64,000 nucleotides of DNA from Saccharopolyspora aridisoli (GCF_004348445.1 NZ_SMKV01000004.1:62001-126000); one strand, 5' to 3'; numbered from the stretch's first letter, positions 43,194-52,192 are shown. Numbers and translations: made by a program. Notes: generated from the letters alone by a model not told the origin.

Positions 43194-44429
43194 TCACGGC
43201 GCGAAGCCGGGCGTCCCTGCGTAAGCGCCGACGAGCCGACTGAGCTTGATGCCCAGATGCAGGGTGAGCCTGTGGTGGCCGTCGCGGAGGTCCATACCGG
43301 TGACCTTCTCGATCCTTTCGAGCCGGTAGTACAGCGTCGAGCGATGGATGTGGAGTGCCGCGGCAGTGCGCGTCGCGTCGCCAGCGCAGTCGAGATAAGC
43401 CTCTGCGGTTTCCAGCAGAGCCCCGGCCTCCCGCTCCACGAGCGCACGCAGCCCCGACGGATACAGCGTGGGAGTCAGTTCCTGCGGGGCTAGTTTGATC
43501 AGGAGCGCGTACACGCCCAAGTCATCCCACGCGATGACGTCCCCGAGCGCGGGCAGCACACCAGCGGCCCGTGCCGCGACGCGCGCCTGCTCGTGCGAGA
43601 CCACGGCCGCATCGGGCCCCGACCGCACCGCACCTAGACCTGCCACGCACCTGCCGACGTCGACCTGGGCCTGCAGTTCAGCGACCACGTGCTGCGCGAT
43701 CGCCCGCCCCGCCGCATCCGTCAGCCGTTCGCCCAGCAGAAGCAGCAGAGCCCGCCGCCCTTGGACCAACCCCAGCACGGATCCGGGGGTCTCGGAACGC
43801 TTGGCATGTTCGGTGGCGGCACGCAAGGCCACCTCTGCACCGTCCAGGCTCGCGGGCAGATCGACCACCTCCACGACCACGGCCACGACGTGCTCGATGG
43901 ACTGCACCAGGCCTTCCTCGTCGATCTGCTCCTTGGCCCGGGCCCGGACGGCAGGATCTGCCGCGATGAGATCACGCACCAGCGCCTCATCCCGGCTCTG
44001 CTCTCGCTCGTGCAACACCAGGCGGCGGTAGAGCAGCAGCCCGATCCCCGCCGCCGCGGTGGCCGCTCGGTCGATCTCCCACTCCTCCACCGAGTCGTCG
44101 ATCAAGAACAGATAAGCGAGCAGCAACCCGTGCTCCCGGATGGGCACGCACACCCGCGGTTTGATGCCCTGCTCGACGTCACCCGAGACGCGGCCCGGCC
44201 GATCCCAGTCCGCGATCCCCTGCGAGAGCATGCGGTCGGTCTCCGGGGAGTCGGCTTCGCGCTGCATGACGGCACGGACGCGCAGCGTGTCCTCATCCCC
44301 GAAGTGCCGGCTCACCGCCAGGAGGCGCAACTGCGGATCATCGACGGCAACGGAACGGCCCAGCTGAGCGGCCAACCCGTCGACGACCTGCTGCAGTTCG
44401 TCGGTCTGCGTCCCTTGCGAGTAGTTCAT
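43194..44429 (-). CDS. PucR/CdaR-type transcriptional regulator
   Basis: The 411-residue protein has a sensory N-terminal half (about 1-150, GAF-like: VCVPIREHGLLLAYLFLIDD), a CdaR middle region and a C-terminal HTH with TAAALHIHRSTLYYRLERIEKVTG, typical of PucR family activators. It is directly upstream of the flavoenzyme and MFS genes in the same orientation and is their likely regulator. The end of the gene lies 145 bp before the flavoenzyme GTG. Confidence 0.85.
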   Translation of the reverse strand: MNYSQGTQTDELQQVVDGLAAQLGRSVAVDDPQLRLLAVSRHFGDEDTLRVRAVMQREADSPETDRMLSQGIADWDRPGRVSGDVEQGIKPRVCVPIREHGLLLAYLFLIDDSVEEWEIDRAATAAAGIGLLLYRRLVLHEREQSRDEALVRDLIAADPAVRARAKEQIDEEGLVQSIEHVVAVVVEVVDLPASLDGAEVALRAATEHAKRSETPGSVLGLVQGRRALLLLLGERLTDAAGRAIAQHVVAELQAQVDVGRCVAGLGAVRSGPDAAVVSHEQARVAARAAGVLPALGDVIAWDDLGVYALLIKLAPQELTPTLYPSGLRALVEREAGALLETAEAYLDCAGDATRTAAALHIHRSTLYYRLERIEKVTGMDLRDGHHRLTLHLGIKLSRLVGAYAGTPGFAP

Positions 44430-44892
44430 TCGCGCCCTCCGGATGAGCCGCGTCTATCACCTTTGACGACTGCGTGAGTCAGCTCATTCATCGTGCAGAT
44501 TGTCAGAAACCCGCACGCGTGGGCGACCTGCGAGGGAGTATCGAGCATTCAGGAAGGCATTCCAGGGCACCACCGGCGAATGCCTTCCCTCGAAGCTCCT
44601 CGTCGCGCACTGCGGCAAGCTTGCTTCTTCGAAGAGCACCAGCAGGAGAAGGTGATGCGACGGGTGACGAGCGGGCCGAAGAGCCTTTAGAACGAAATCG
44701 CGCCCCCGACAAACGGTACCGCGACCGTCCACAATGGGCAGAAATGGTTGCCCGGCCCCGGCAGGCACTTCACACTCAACCCGGTGAGGCGATCCGAGGG
44801 TGCAGAGTTTCTGGAGTTGGCTGGGCAGCCGGCGAACCGGTCACGACCGGGCGCCAAGCAGCCACCGCTGTCACGGCCTGGGAGAGGGAGGA
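44430..44892. promoter_or_regulatory. Intergenic region with a half copy of the GntR-type operator
   Basis: There is no gene in 463 bp. At 44493-44507 the bases GTGCAGATTGTCAGA match the first 15 positions of the palindromic site seen at 46577 and 56049, but the second arm is degenerate (AACCCGCA follows). The matching promoter hexamers are not found at the expected distance. It could be a weak or decayed site upstream of the PucR-type regulator. Confidence 0.45.
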
Positions 44893-45765
44893 TCACCCGA
44901 CCGCTTCAGAGCGATCGCTTGCACCGACCGCGCGCTGCACGAACTCGAGGAAGGTGTCGGCCTCCGGGTGGGTCTGGATGCGCGGGCGGACCAGGTGCAC
45001 GGTGATCGGGGCGGCGTCGGAGATGGGGAGGTAGCGCACGCCTGGGTAGAGGTGGCTGTGGCGGGTGCCGTCTGCCGTGACGCCGACCGCGTCGCCCGTT
45101 GCGATGAGGGTGAGCCATTCGTCGACGTTGGCGACTTCAGCGGTCTGCGGACGCCGGTTCACGGGCCACAGCGACTCATTCGTCGTCGCGGCTGTGGCGC
45201 ACAGGGCCACGGTCCGGTCCGCCAGGTCGTCCAACCGCAGGGAGGGCGCCCGCGACAGCGGGTCTTCTTCGGACACGGCGGCCACGCGTGGCTCCTCGAA
45301 CAGCGGCTCAGCGTGGAACTGCGGCCATGCCTGGGGTGAGGTGCGCAGGAACGCCACGTCAACTTCCGCGCGCCGCAGCGCCAGTTCCGGGTCGTCGCAG
45401 CGGTGGACGCGGACGGGGGTGTCCGGGTGCTCGTCGCGCCAGGACCGCAGCAGCGGCACGGTGAGCGATCCCAAGGTCGCCCAGGCGAATCCCACCCGCA
45501 AGGGCCGGGGTCCGTCGGAGGCTTCGGCGAGCGCTTCGTCGAGCTGGTTGAGCAGGCCGTGGGCTCGCTCCCAGAGCCTTCCCCCGGCGTCGGTGAGCAC
45601 GAGTCGGCGCGTGGTGCGCTCGACCAGTCTCGTTCCGATCCGGCTCTCCAGCTGCTCGAGGGTGCGCGACAGCGCGGACTGGGTGACGTGCAGCGTGGCG
45701 GCGGCACCGGTGATCGTGCCCTCGTCGCCGATGGCAGCCAGTGCTCGCAGGTGCCGCAGCTCCAC
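44893..45765 (-). CDS. LysR-family transcriptional regulator
   Basis: The 290-residue protein has an N-terminal winged HTH (LRALAAIGDEGTITGAAATL, VTQSALSRTLEQLESRIG) and a periplasmic-binding-like effector domain from about residue 90. The start is a GTG at 45765. It is divergent from an SDR whose ATG is 75 bp away, the classical LysR arrangement, so it probably controls that SDR and itself from the shared intergenic region. Confidence 0.92.
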   Translation of the reverse strand: MELRHLRALAAIGDEGTITGAAATLHVTQSALSRTLEQLESRIGTRLVERTTRRLVLTDAGGRLWERAHGLLNQLDEALAEASDGPRPLRVGFAWATLGSLTVPLLRSWRDEHPDTPVRVHRCDDPELALRRAEVDVAFLRTSPQAWPQFHAEPLFEEPRVAAVSEEDPLSRAPSLRLDDLADRTVALCATAATTNESLWPVNRRPQTAEVANVDEWLTLIATGDAVGVTADGTRHSHLYPGVRYLPISDAAPITVHLVRPRIQTHPEADTFLEFVQRAVGASDRSEAVG

Positions 45766-45840
45766 ATTTATGCCTGCGGATCATAAGTGCTGCGTGAAGA
45801 GCATTTCCCAACACCCTCGAGCGGCCATAGCGTGAACCGC

Positions 45841-46440
45841 ATGAAGATTCTCCTGATCGGTGGGGTCGGCACGCTCGGCACTGCTGTCGGCAGTGCGCTG
45901 ACCGAGCGCGAGCACGAAGTGATCACCGTCGGCCGCGCCACGGGCGATCTGCGGTTCGACATCTCCGACCCGGAGCAGACCGCCGCTCTGTACGAGCAGG
46001 CCGGGCAGGTGGACGCCGTGGTCAGCACCGCGGGCGACGTGCCGTACAAGCCCGTGGTCGAGTTGAGTGCGGAGGACTACGAGTCGGCGTTCCGCGGCAA
46101 GGTCCGCAGCCAGATCGAGCTGGTGCGCCAGGGAACGCGGCGCGTCGCCGAGCGGGGCTCGTTCACGTTGATCACCGGCGTCCTGTCCCGCGATCCGATT
46201 CCCACCAGCAGCGCGGCCTCGATGGCCAACGGTGCGGTGGAGGCGTTCGTGCTGGCAGCGGCGAAGGAGATCGCGCCGCAACGGGTGAACGCGGTCAGCC
46301 CGACGGTGTTCACCGAAAGCCTGGAGAAGTACGGCTCGTTCTTCCCCGGCATCCCGCCGGTCGACCTCGCCGAGGTCGCACAGGCTTACGTGCGCTCGGT
46401 CGAGGGCGCTGACACCGGTCGGATCTACACGCTCAGCTGA
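45841..46440 (+). CDS. Short SDR-family oxidoreductase divergent from LysR
   Basis: The 199-residue protein has a very short N-terminus and an LIGGVGTLGTAV cofactor loop. It has SFTLITGVLS, but no YxxxK: at the catalytic site the sequence reads TSSAASMANGAVEAF, with no tyrosine. It belongs to the small NAD(P)-binding SDR group often found beside LysR genes, with unknown substrates. A GC-rich hairpin with a TTTT tail follows. Its single-domain size and missing Tyr make normal SDR catalysis doubtful. Confidence 0.8.
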   Translation: MKILLIGGVGTLGTAVGSALTEREHEVITVGRATGDLRFDISDPEQTAALYEQAGQVDAVVSTAGDVPYKPVVELSAEDYESAFRGKVRSQIELVRQGTRRVAERGSFTLITGVLSRDPIPTSSAASMANGAVEAFVLAAAKEIAPQRVNAVSPTVFTESLEKYGSFFPGIPPVDLAEVAQAYVRSVEGADTGRIYTLS

Positions 46441-46458
46441 CCGTTTCTGCACTCCACG

Positions 46459-46487
46459 GGGCCCGTCGCAGTGCGACGGGCCCTTTT
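46459..46487 (+). terminator. Rho-independent terminator after the short SDR
   Basis: Perfect 12-base arms GGGCCCGTCGCA / TGCGACGGGCCC around a minimal loop are followed by TTTT, 18 bp after the stop codon. Confidence 0.9.
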
Positions 46488-46532
46488 GCGCGCAACGCTG
46501 GCCATCCGTGCCCAAGGAGTTCGCGGCGCCTC

Positions 46533-46597
46533 TTGACTCACCCATCCTCGGCACTTAGTGTTCCACAACACGTCATGCAGATTGTCTGACAATCTGC
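46533..46597 (+). promoter_or_regulatory. Promoter and palindromic operator of the hydroxyproline operon
   Basis: TTGACT (46533-46538) and TAGTGT (46556-46561) are 17 bp apart. Fifteen bases downstream lies a palindrome with 10-base arms GCAGATTGTC and GACAATCTGC around one central base (46577-46597), just past the expected transcription start, a position where a repressor would block elongation or open-complex escape. The same element occurs at 56049-56114. The GntR protein encoded at 47968 in this operon is the likely ligand-responsive repressor. Confidence 0.82.
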
Positions 46598-46663
46598 ACC
46601 AACAGGCGGAGGGTTCGCCGGGCCAGTGGCGCGATGGGGCGTCAGCAGGAGGTGCATCGTTCA

Positions 46664-47905
46664 ATGCGGATCATCGTTGTCGGGGCCGGCGTGGTGGGTC
46701 TGGCCAGCGCGTACCGGCTGGCCAAGAGCGGCTGCGAAGTGGTGGTCGTCGACGCGGGCGCCGCCGGTGCGGCCGCCTCGCACGGCAACGCCGCCAAGAT
46801 CGCGCTCGCCGAAAGCGCTCCGGTGCCCGCTCCCGGGGTCATCCTGCAGTCCCTGCGTTGGATGCTCAAACCGGACAGCCCGCTGTACGTGCGGCCCTCG
46901 CTCGCTCCGGACTTCGTCAAGTTCATGCTGAAGATGGCCCGGCACTGCAACGCCCGTGACTTCCGGAGCGGTCTGCAGACCCACCTGCGGCTGGCCGAGG
47001 GCACGATGGACCTCCTCGACGAGTGGGCCGACGACGACATCGCCTTCGAGATGCACCGGGCGGGTGTGCTGCTGGCCTTCGAGACCGAGGAGCGCTACCG
47101 GGAGCAGCTGGGAGCCCTCGACGTGTTCGAGCGTTTCGGCATGGTTCCGCAGGACCTGCACGACGGCGACGTGCAGGCCTTCGAGCCCGCGCTGTCCGAG
47201 CGGATCCGGCACGGCCTGTTCTTCCCCGACGACCGGCAGGTCGAACCCGACTCGCTGACCCGCGGTCTGGCCAAGCGCTGCCGCGAGCTGGGCGTGCAGA
47301 TCCACGAGCACACCCCGTTGCACGACTTCGTACGACGGGGCGATTCCGTGCTCGGCGTGCGCACCACCACCGGCTCATTCCGGGGCGACAGGGTGGTGCT
47401 CGCCGCCGGGGTGTGGACCGGGGAGCTGACCAAGCAGCTGGGGGTGCCCTTGCCCATCCGACCCGGCAAGGGCTACAGCGTCGACTACTCCCCCGCCCCG
47501 ATCCAACTGCGGACGTCGCTGACGCTCGAAGACGCCCGCGTGGCGGTCACGCCGCTGGACGGGATGATCCGGCTCGCCGGGACCATGGAGTTCGGCGGCA
47601 CCGACGACGCGGTCAGCCCGCGCAGGGTTTCCGCGATCAAACGGGCCGCCGCCGAGGCGTTCCCGGCGTGGGGTGGACCACCAGGAGAGGCGAAGCCGTG
47701 GGCGGGCCTGCGGCCGATGACCCCGGACGGTCTGCCCGTGATCGGCAGACTTCACCCGCTGCCCGAGGTCTTCGTCGCATCCGGGCACGGCATGTTGGGC
47801 CTCACCCTCGCCCCGGCCACCGCCGAACTCCTCACCGGCGCGATCACCGCAGACCGGTTCCCCGCAGAACTGGAGGCCGTGTCCCCCCGCCGCTTCACCC
47901 GTTGA
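46664..47905 (+). CDS. FAD-dependent D-amino-acid dehydrogenase (DadA-like), probable D-hydroxyproline dehydrogenase
   Basis: This 413-residue member of the glycine-oxidase/DadA family has an N-terminal FAD loop VVGAGVVGLASAYRLAKSG, ASHGNAAKI, RPGKGYSVDY, and the C-terminal WAGLRPMTPDGLPVIG then GHGMLGLTLAP, all typical. AGGAGGTG precedes the ATG at 46664 (an upstream in-frame ATG at 46634 overlaps the ribosome binding site). It is the first gene of an operon whose other members match trans-4-hydroxyproline breakdown. There the D-epimer (cis-4-hydroxy-D-proline) is oxidised to 1-pyrroline-4-hydroxy-2-carboxylate. The specific substrate is inferred from context. Confidence 0.85.
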   Translation: MRIIVVGAGVVGLASAYRLAKSGCEVVVVDAGAAGAAASHGNAAKIALAESAPVPAPGVILQSLRWMLKPDSPLYVRPSLAPDFVKFMLKMARHCNARDFRSGLQTHLRLAEGTMDLLDEWADDDIAFEMHRAGVLLAFETEERYREQLGALDVFERFGMVPQDLHDGDVQAFEPALSERIRHGLFFPDDRQVEPDSLTRGLAKRCRELGVQIHEHTPLHDFVRRGDSVLGVRTTTGSFRGDRVVLAAGVWTGELTKQLGVPLPIRPGKGYSVDYSPAPIQLRTSLTLEDARVAVTPLDGMIRLAGTMEFGGTDDAVSPRRVSAIKRAAAEAFPAWGGPPGEAKPWAGLRPMTPDGLPVIGRLHPLPEVFVASGHGMLGLTLAPATAELLTGAITADRFPAELEAVSPRRFTR

Positions 47906-47967
47906 GCGCAGCCAAGATGGACGTGCCAGGGCGCGCAGCGCCAAAGCACGCCAGGAACGAGGGCCAC

Positions 47968-48690
47968 ATGTCGAAGGACCAGCGCACCAGCGCCGCTGAA
48001 GACGGGATCCGGGCGCTGCGCCCGGTCAGCAGCGGAACACGTCGGGACGAGGTCGTCGAGGCGATCCGCCGCGGGATGCTCACCGGCGAGCTGACGCCAG
48101 GCCAGCGGATCAAGGAGGTCGAGCTGGCCACGGCGCTCAACGTCAGCCGCCCGACGCTGCGCGAGGCCCTCCACGAACTCACCCACGAAGGCACGCTGGT
48201 GCAGGAGCCGTACAAGGGCATTCGCGTCGCCCAGACGAGCCCGGAGGCGCTGCGTGACCTGGCCGAGGTCCGGGTGTCGCTGGAGGCCGCCGCCGCGCAG
48301 CGGCTGGCCGAGGACACCACGGGATCCGGCGTGGCAGCGCTGCGGCGTGCTCTCGAGGACCACGAGGCCGCGGTCAAGCGCGGCGACCCGGTCGAATCCG
48401 ATCTCACGCACCTGGAGTTCCACCGCACGCTGTGGCTGGCTGCCGGCAACACCATGTTGGACAAGATCTGGCCTCTCGTGGCTGCCCAGATCCGCATGGC
48501 CATGACCGTCGACCAGGTCACCCGAGACGACCCGCAGCGCGACCTCGAGTTGCACGAGCGGCTCGTCGACGTCATCGAATCCGGCGACACCGACGAAATC
48601 TGGTCCGAAGTGGATTTCCACATCCGTTCCAGTGCCGAGGAACTCATCCGCATCATGCAAGAACCCGACGATTCTGGAGGAAACGAATGA
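47968..48690 (+). CDS. GntR-family (FCD/FadR-subfamily) transcriptional regulator
   Basis: The 240-residue protein has an N-terminal wHTH (RRDEVVEAIRRGMLTGELTPGQRI, ALNVSRPTLREALHEL) and an all-helical FCD ligand domain with metal-type residues (LEFHRTLW, HERLVDVI, DFHIRS). The ATG is 62 bp after the dehydrogenase stop, and the stop overlaps the next start by 4 bp (ATGA). Being inside the operon, it probably autoregulates. The palindromes at 46577 and 56049 are the natural operator candidates. Confidence 0.92.
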   Translation: MSKDQRTSAAEDGIRALRPVSSGTRRDEVVEAIRRGMLTGELTPGQRIKEVELATALNVSRPTLREALHELTHEGTLVQEPYKGIRVAQTSPEALRDLAEVRVSLEAAAAQRLAEDTTGSGVAALRRALEDHEAAVKRGDPVESDLTHLEFHRTLWLAAGNTMLDKIWPLVAAQIRMAMTVDQVTRDDPQRDLELHERLVDVIESGDTDEIWSEVDFHIRSSAEELIRIMQEPDDSGGNE

Positions 48691-49607
48691 GCAGCACCCC
48701 GCAGTTGACCGGGATCCTCGCCGCGGTGGTCACCCCTCTGTCCCCCGATGCGTCCGCAGTGGACGCCGATGGTGTGAAGCGGCAGGCCGAGCACATCATC
48801 TCCGCCGGCATCAACGGTCTGGTCCCGGGTGGCAGCACGGGCGAGTTCACCACCTTGAGCACCGATGAGCGCAAGCGCGTCAACGAGCTCTACGTCGAAG
48901 CGGCGGCCGGGCGCGTTCCGGTCGTGGCCGGCACGGGTGCGCTGAGCACCGCCGAGACCGTGGAGCTGAGCCGGCACGCCGAGCAGGCCGGTGCGGCGGC
49001 GGTCATGGTGGTGCCGCCCTTCTACGACGCACCGAACTTCGACGAGCTGCTGGCGCACTACGGGGCCGTGTCCGAGGCCATCAGGATGCCGGTCATGTAC
49101 TACAACATCCCGGCCGCGACCGGCGTCGAGCTCACCGCGGAGCAGCTCGCGCAGCTCGGGCGGGAAACGGGCGTGACGTCGTTCAAGGACACCGGCGGGG
49201 ACTTCCCGCGCTTCACCTCGGTGCAGCAGGAGCACGCAGCGGACATCACCGCGCTCAACGGCTGGGACACGCTGACCTTCGCCGCGCTCGCCGGTGGCGC
49301 GAAGGCCGGCGTCTGGGGCACCGCGAGCGTCATCCCGCAGCTGTGCGCCGAGATCTACGACGCGCTCGCGGTGCGCGGCGACCTCGAGGCCGGGCGCGAG
49401 CTGTGGCACAAGATCTTCCCGATCTGCCAGTTCTTGGAATCGCACAACTACGCCTGCGCGATCAAGACCGGCCTCGACCTGGTCGGGCAGAGCGCGGGAC
49501 CGCTGCGGCGACCGGTGCTGCCGCTCGCCCGTGAGCACCGCGAGGAGTTCCGCCGCCTGCTCCAGGCCGCCGGCGTCGCCACCGTCGAGGACGGCGCACT
49601 CGCATGA
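48687..49607 (+). CDS. DapA/NAL-superfamily lyase, probable 1-pyrroline-4-hydroxy-2-carboxylate deaminase
   Basis: This 306-residue TIM barrel of the dihydrodipicolinate synthase family has the GGSTGEFTTL oxyanion loop, the YYNIPAATG tyrosine motif, and the Schiff-base Lys167 in SFKDTGGD. In hydroxyproline operons this family member converts 1-pyrroline-4-hydroxy-2-carboxylate to 2-oxoglutarate semialdehyde and ammonia. ATGA overlaps join it to both neighbours, so translation is coupled. True DapA is unlikely because the neighbours are all catabolic. Confidence 0.87.
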   Translation: MSSTPQLTGILAAVVTPLSPDASAVDADGVKRQAEHIISAGINGLVPGGSTGEFTTLSTDERKRVNELYVEAAAGRVPVVAGTGALSTAETVELSRHAEQAGAAAVMVVPPFYDAPNFDELLAHYGAVSEAIRMPVMYYNIPAATGVELTAEQLAQLGRETGVTSFKDTGGDFPRFTSVQQEHAADITALNGWDTLTFAALAGGAKAGVWGTASVIPQLCAEIYDALAVRGDLEAGRELWHKIFPICQFLESHNYACAIKTGLDLVGQSAGPLRRPVLPLAREHREEFRRLLQAAGVATVEDGALA

Positions 49608-50689
49608 CGAGCCGAATCCACGCCATCGACGTGCACGCCGAGGGCGAGCCCGGCCGGGTTCTCATCGGCAGTCACCTGCACGTGGTGGGCGAGACGATGG
49701 CTCAGCGATTGCAGTACTGCCGGGAGAACCTGGAACCGCTGCGCCGGCTGCTGCTGCGGGAACCGCGCGGTTACCCGGGCCTGTGCGGTGTGCTGGTGCT
49801 CCCGCCCGCCGATCCGGCCGCCGATTTCGGCCTGGTCGTGCTCGAGCAGGGCGGATTCAAGCCGATGTCCGGCAGCAACCTCATCTGCGCGGTGACCGCG
49901 CTCGTGGAGACCCAAGCGTTGCCGGTGCACGAACCGTTCACCGATCTGGTCGTGGACACCGCCGTTGGCTTGGTGCCCGTGCGCGCCGAGATCTCCGGCG
50001 GCAAGGTCACCCGCGTCACCGTGGACAACGTGCCCTCCTTCGCCGTGGCTGTCGACCACGTGTTGGAGTTGCCCGAGTACGGCCGAGTTCCGGTCGACAT
50101 CGTCTTCGGCGGGCAGTTCTTCGTCCAGGCCCGAGCAGCCGACCTGGACATCGATCTCGAAGCCGACGCGGCCAAGCAGATCACCCGGGCCGGAGCCGTG
50201 CTCCGCGCGGCCGCGCAGCAGCAGTTCCCCGTCGAGCACCCGGAGAACCCGGACATCGACCAGGTGGCCCTGACGATGCTGCACGGCCCCTCTCCCACTC
50301 CGGGTGTCTCCGGGCGCAATGCGGTCGTGCTGCCCAACGGCGAGGTCGACCTCGCCAACCCGGACACGTGGACGGGTTCGCTGGACCGCTCCCCCTGCGG
50401 CACCGGCACCAGCGGACGGATGGCGGCCCTGCACGCCCGCGGTGAACTGGTTGCGCAGGTTCCTTTCGTGCACGAGGGAATCCTCGGCACAACGTTCACC
50501 GGAGTGGTTCGCGGCACCACCCGGATCGCCGAGCACGACGCGGTGCTGCCGTCGATCAGCGGCCGCGCCTGGATCACCGGGTTCTCACAACTCGTCCTGG
50601 ACGACACCGACCCGTTCCCTCAGGGATACGTGCTCGGCGACTTGTGGGGCCCGGACGCGGAAGTCGAACTCGTGGGAGTGGAACGCTGA
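49604..50689 (+). CDS. Proline-racemase-family protein, probable 4-hydroxyproline 2-epimerase (Ser/Cys type)
   Basis: This 361-residue protein of the proline racemase superfamily has GEPGRVL near the N-terminus. The first catalytic position reads MSGSN with Ser89 instead of Cys, and the second is SPCGTGTSG with Cys265 kept. Ser/Cys members are known in this superfamily and include hydroxyproline epimerases, so it is not necessarily dead. It would convert trans-4-hydroxy-L-proline to the D-epimer used by the dehydrogenase at 46664. It overlaps the deaminase stop (ATGA) and the next gene start (TGATG). Confidence 0.85.
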   Translation: MTSRIHAIDVHAEGEPGRVLIGSHLHVVGETMAQRLQYCRENLEPLRRLLLREPRGYPGLCGVLVLPPADPAADFGLVVLEQGGFKPMSGSNLICAVTALVETQALPVHEPFTDLVVDTAVGLVPVRAEISGGKVTRVTVDNVPSFAVAVDHVLELPEYGRVPVDIVFGGQFFVQARAADLDIDLEADAAKQITRAGAVLRAAAQQQFPVEHPENPDIDQVALTMLHGPSPTPGVSGRNAVVLPNGEVDLANPDTWTGSLDRSPCGTGTSGRMAALHARGELVAQVPFVHEGILGTTFTGVVRGTTRIAEHDAVLPSISGRAWITGFSQLVLDDTDPFPQGYVLGDLWGPDAEVELVGVER

Positions 50690-52179
50690 TGGACAACGCA
50701 GGACAACAGTTCATCGGGGGCAAGCGCCGCGCTGGTGCTGCTTCCGAAGAGCTCTCGATCATCAATCCGGCCACCGGCGAGGTGCTGGCCACCGACACGG
50801 CGGCCTCGCCCGACGACGTCGACGAGGCCGTGCACGCGGCCCACGACGCCTTCCCGGAGTGGTCCGGCGCCACCCCCGCCGAGCGGTCCGAAGCGATGCT
50901 GCGCTGGGCCGACCTGCTCGACCAGCGCCAGGGCGAACTCGCCGCAGCCGAAAGCAACAACGGCGGCAAGCCCATCAAGCTCGCCGAGGGCTTCGACATT
51001 CCCGGTGTCATCGACAACGTCCGCTTCTTCGCCGGGGCGGCGCGCAACCTGGACGGCAAGTCGGCCGGGGAGTACTCCCCCGAGCACACCTCGTCCATCA
51101 GGCGGGAACCGCTCGGCGTGGTGGGTTCCATCGCGCCCTGGAACTACCCGCTGCAGATGGCCGCCTGGAAGGTGTTGCCCGCGGTGGCCGCCGGCAACAC
51201 CGTCGTGCTCAAGCCCTCCGAGCTCACTCCGCTGACCTCCGTCATGTTCGCCGAAGCCGCCCAGGAAGCCGGCATCCCGGACGGTGTGGTCAACATCGTC
51301 ACGGGAACCGGCAGCACCGCGGGCAGCGCCCTGGTCGGCCACTCCGACGTCGCGATGGTCTCGTTCACCGGCTCCACGGCCGTCGGCCGCCAGGTGGCCG
51401 CAACCGCGGCAGGGCAGGTCAAGCGGGTGCACCTCGAGCTCGGCGGCAAGGCGCCGTTCGTCGTCTTCGACGACGCCGACCTCGAAGCAGCAGCGCGCGG
51501 CGCCGTTGCCGGTGCCCTGATCAACAGCGGCCAGGACTGCACCGCCGCCACCCGCGCTTACGTGCAACGGCCGCTGTACGAGCAGTTCGTGGCACGGGTC
51601 GCCCAGCTGATGAACGGCGTGCGGATGGGCCCGGTCGACGACCCGACCACCGACATGGGATCGCTGATCTCAACCGCGCAGCGCGACCGGGTCGCGGCGA
51701 TGGTCGAACGGGCCCGGAAGAAAGGCGCCGCGATCGCCTGCGGCGGCTACGTCCCCGACGGCCCCCTGGCCGACGGCGCCTACTACGCCCCAACGCTGAT
51801 CACCGACGTCGCCCAGGACTCGGAGATCGTGCAGCAGGAGGTCTTCGGTCCGGTGCTGGTGTGCCTGCCCTTCGATTCCGACGACGAGGCGCTCCAGCTG
51901 GCCAACGACACGCCCTATGGGCTGGCGGCCTCGGCCTGGACCGGCGGGGTGTTCCGCGCACAACGCGCTGCCCGCGAGATCCGGGCGGGATGCGTGTGGA
52001 TCAACGATCACATCCCGATCATCAGCGAGATGCCGCATGGCGGTTACAAGGCGTCCGGGTTCGGCAAGGACATGTCCGCTTACTCGTTCGACGACTACAC
52101 CAACGTCAAGCACGTGATGTCCGACATCACCGGTGACCGCGAGAAGTCCTGGCACGATCTGGTCTTCACCGGCCGCTGA
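50689..52179 (+). CDS. Aldehyde dehydrogenase, probable 2-oxoglutarate-semialdehyde dehydrogenase
   Basis: This 496-residue NAD(P)+-dependent ALDH has PWNYPL, the SFTGSTAVG cofactor loop, the general base Glu250 in LELGGK and the nucleophile Cys284 in GQDCTAATR. By wording it also resembles aminobutyraldehyde/betaine-aldehyde dehydrogenases. As the last gene of the hydroxyproline operon it would oxidise 2-oxoglutarate semialdehyde to 2-oxoglutarate. TGATG couples it to the epimerase. A strong hairpin ends the operon 14 bp after the stop. Confidence 0.9.
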   Translation: MDNAGQQFIGGKRRAGAASEELSIINPATGEVLATDTAASPDDVDEAVHAAHDAFPEWSGATPAERSEAMLRWADLLDQRQGELAAAESNNGGKPIKLAEGFDIPGVIDNVRFFAGAARNLDGKSAGEYSPEHTSSIRREPLGVVGSIAPWNYPLQMAAWKVLPAVAAGNTVVLKPSELTPLTSVMFAEAAQEAGIPDGVVNIVTGTGSTAGSALVGHSDVAMVSFTGSTAVGRQVAATAAGQVKRVHLELGGKAPFVVFDDADLEAAARGAVAGALINSGQDCTAATRAYVQRPLYEQFVARVAQLMNGVRMGPVDDPTTDMGSLISTAQRDRVAAMVERARKKGAAIACGGYVPDGPLADGAYYAPTLITDVAQDSEIVQQEVFGPVLVCLPFDSDDEALQLANDTPYGLAASAWTGGVFRAQRAAREIRAGCVWINDHIPIISEMPHGGYKASGFGKDMSAYSFDDYTNVKHVMSDITGDREKSWHDLVFTGR

Positions 52180-52192
52180 ACCCATTGCAAGC

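Noticed and set aside
48687-49607. Lysine-pathway dihydrodipicolinate synthase (DapA)
   Set aside because: Its operon partners are a D-amino-acid dehydrogenase, a proline-racemase-family epimerase and an ALDH, so a catabolic deaminase fits better.
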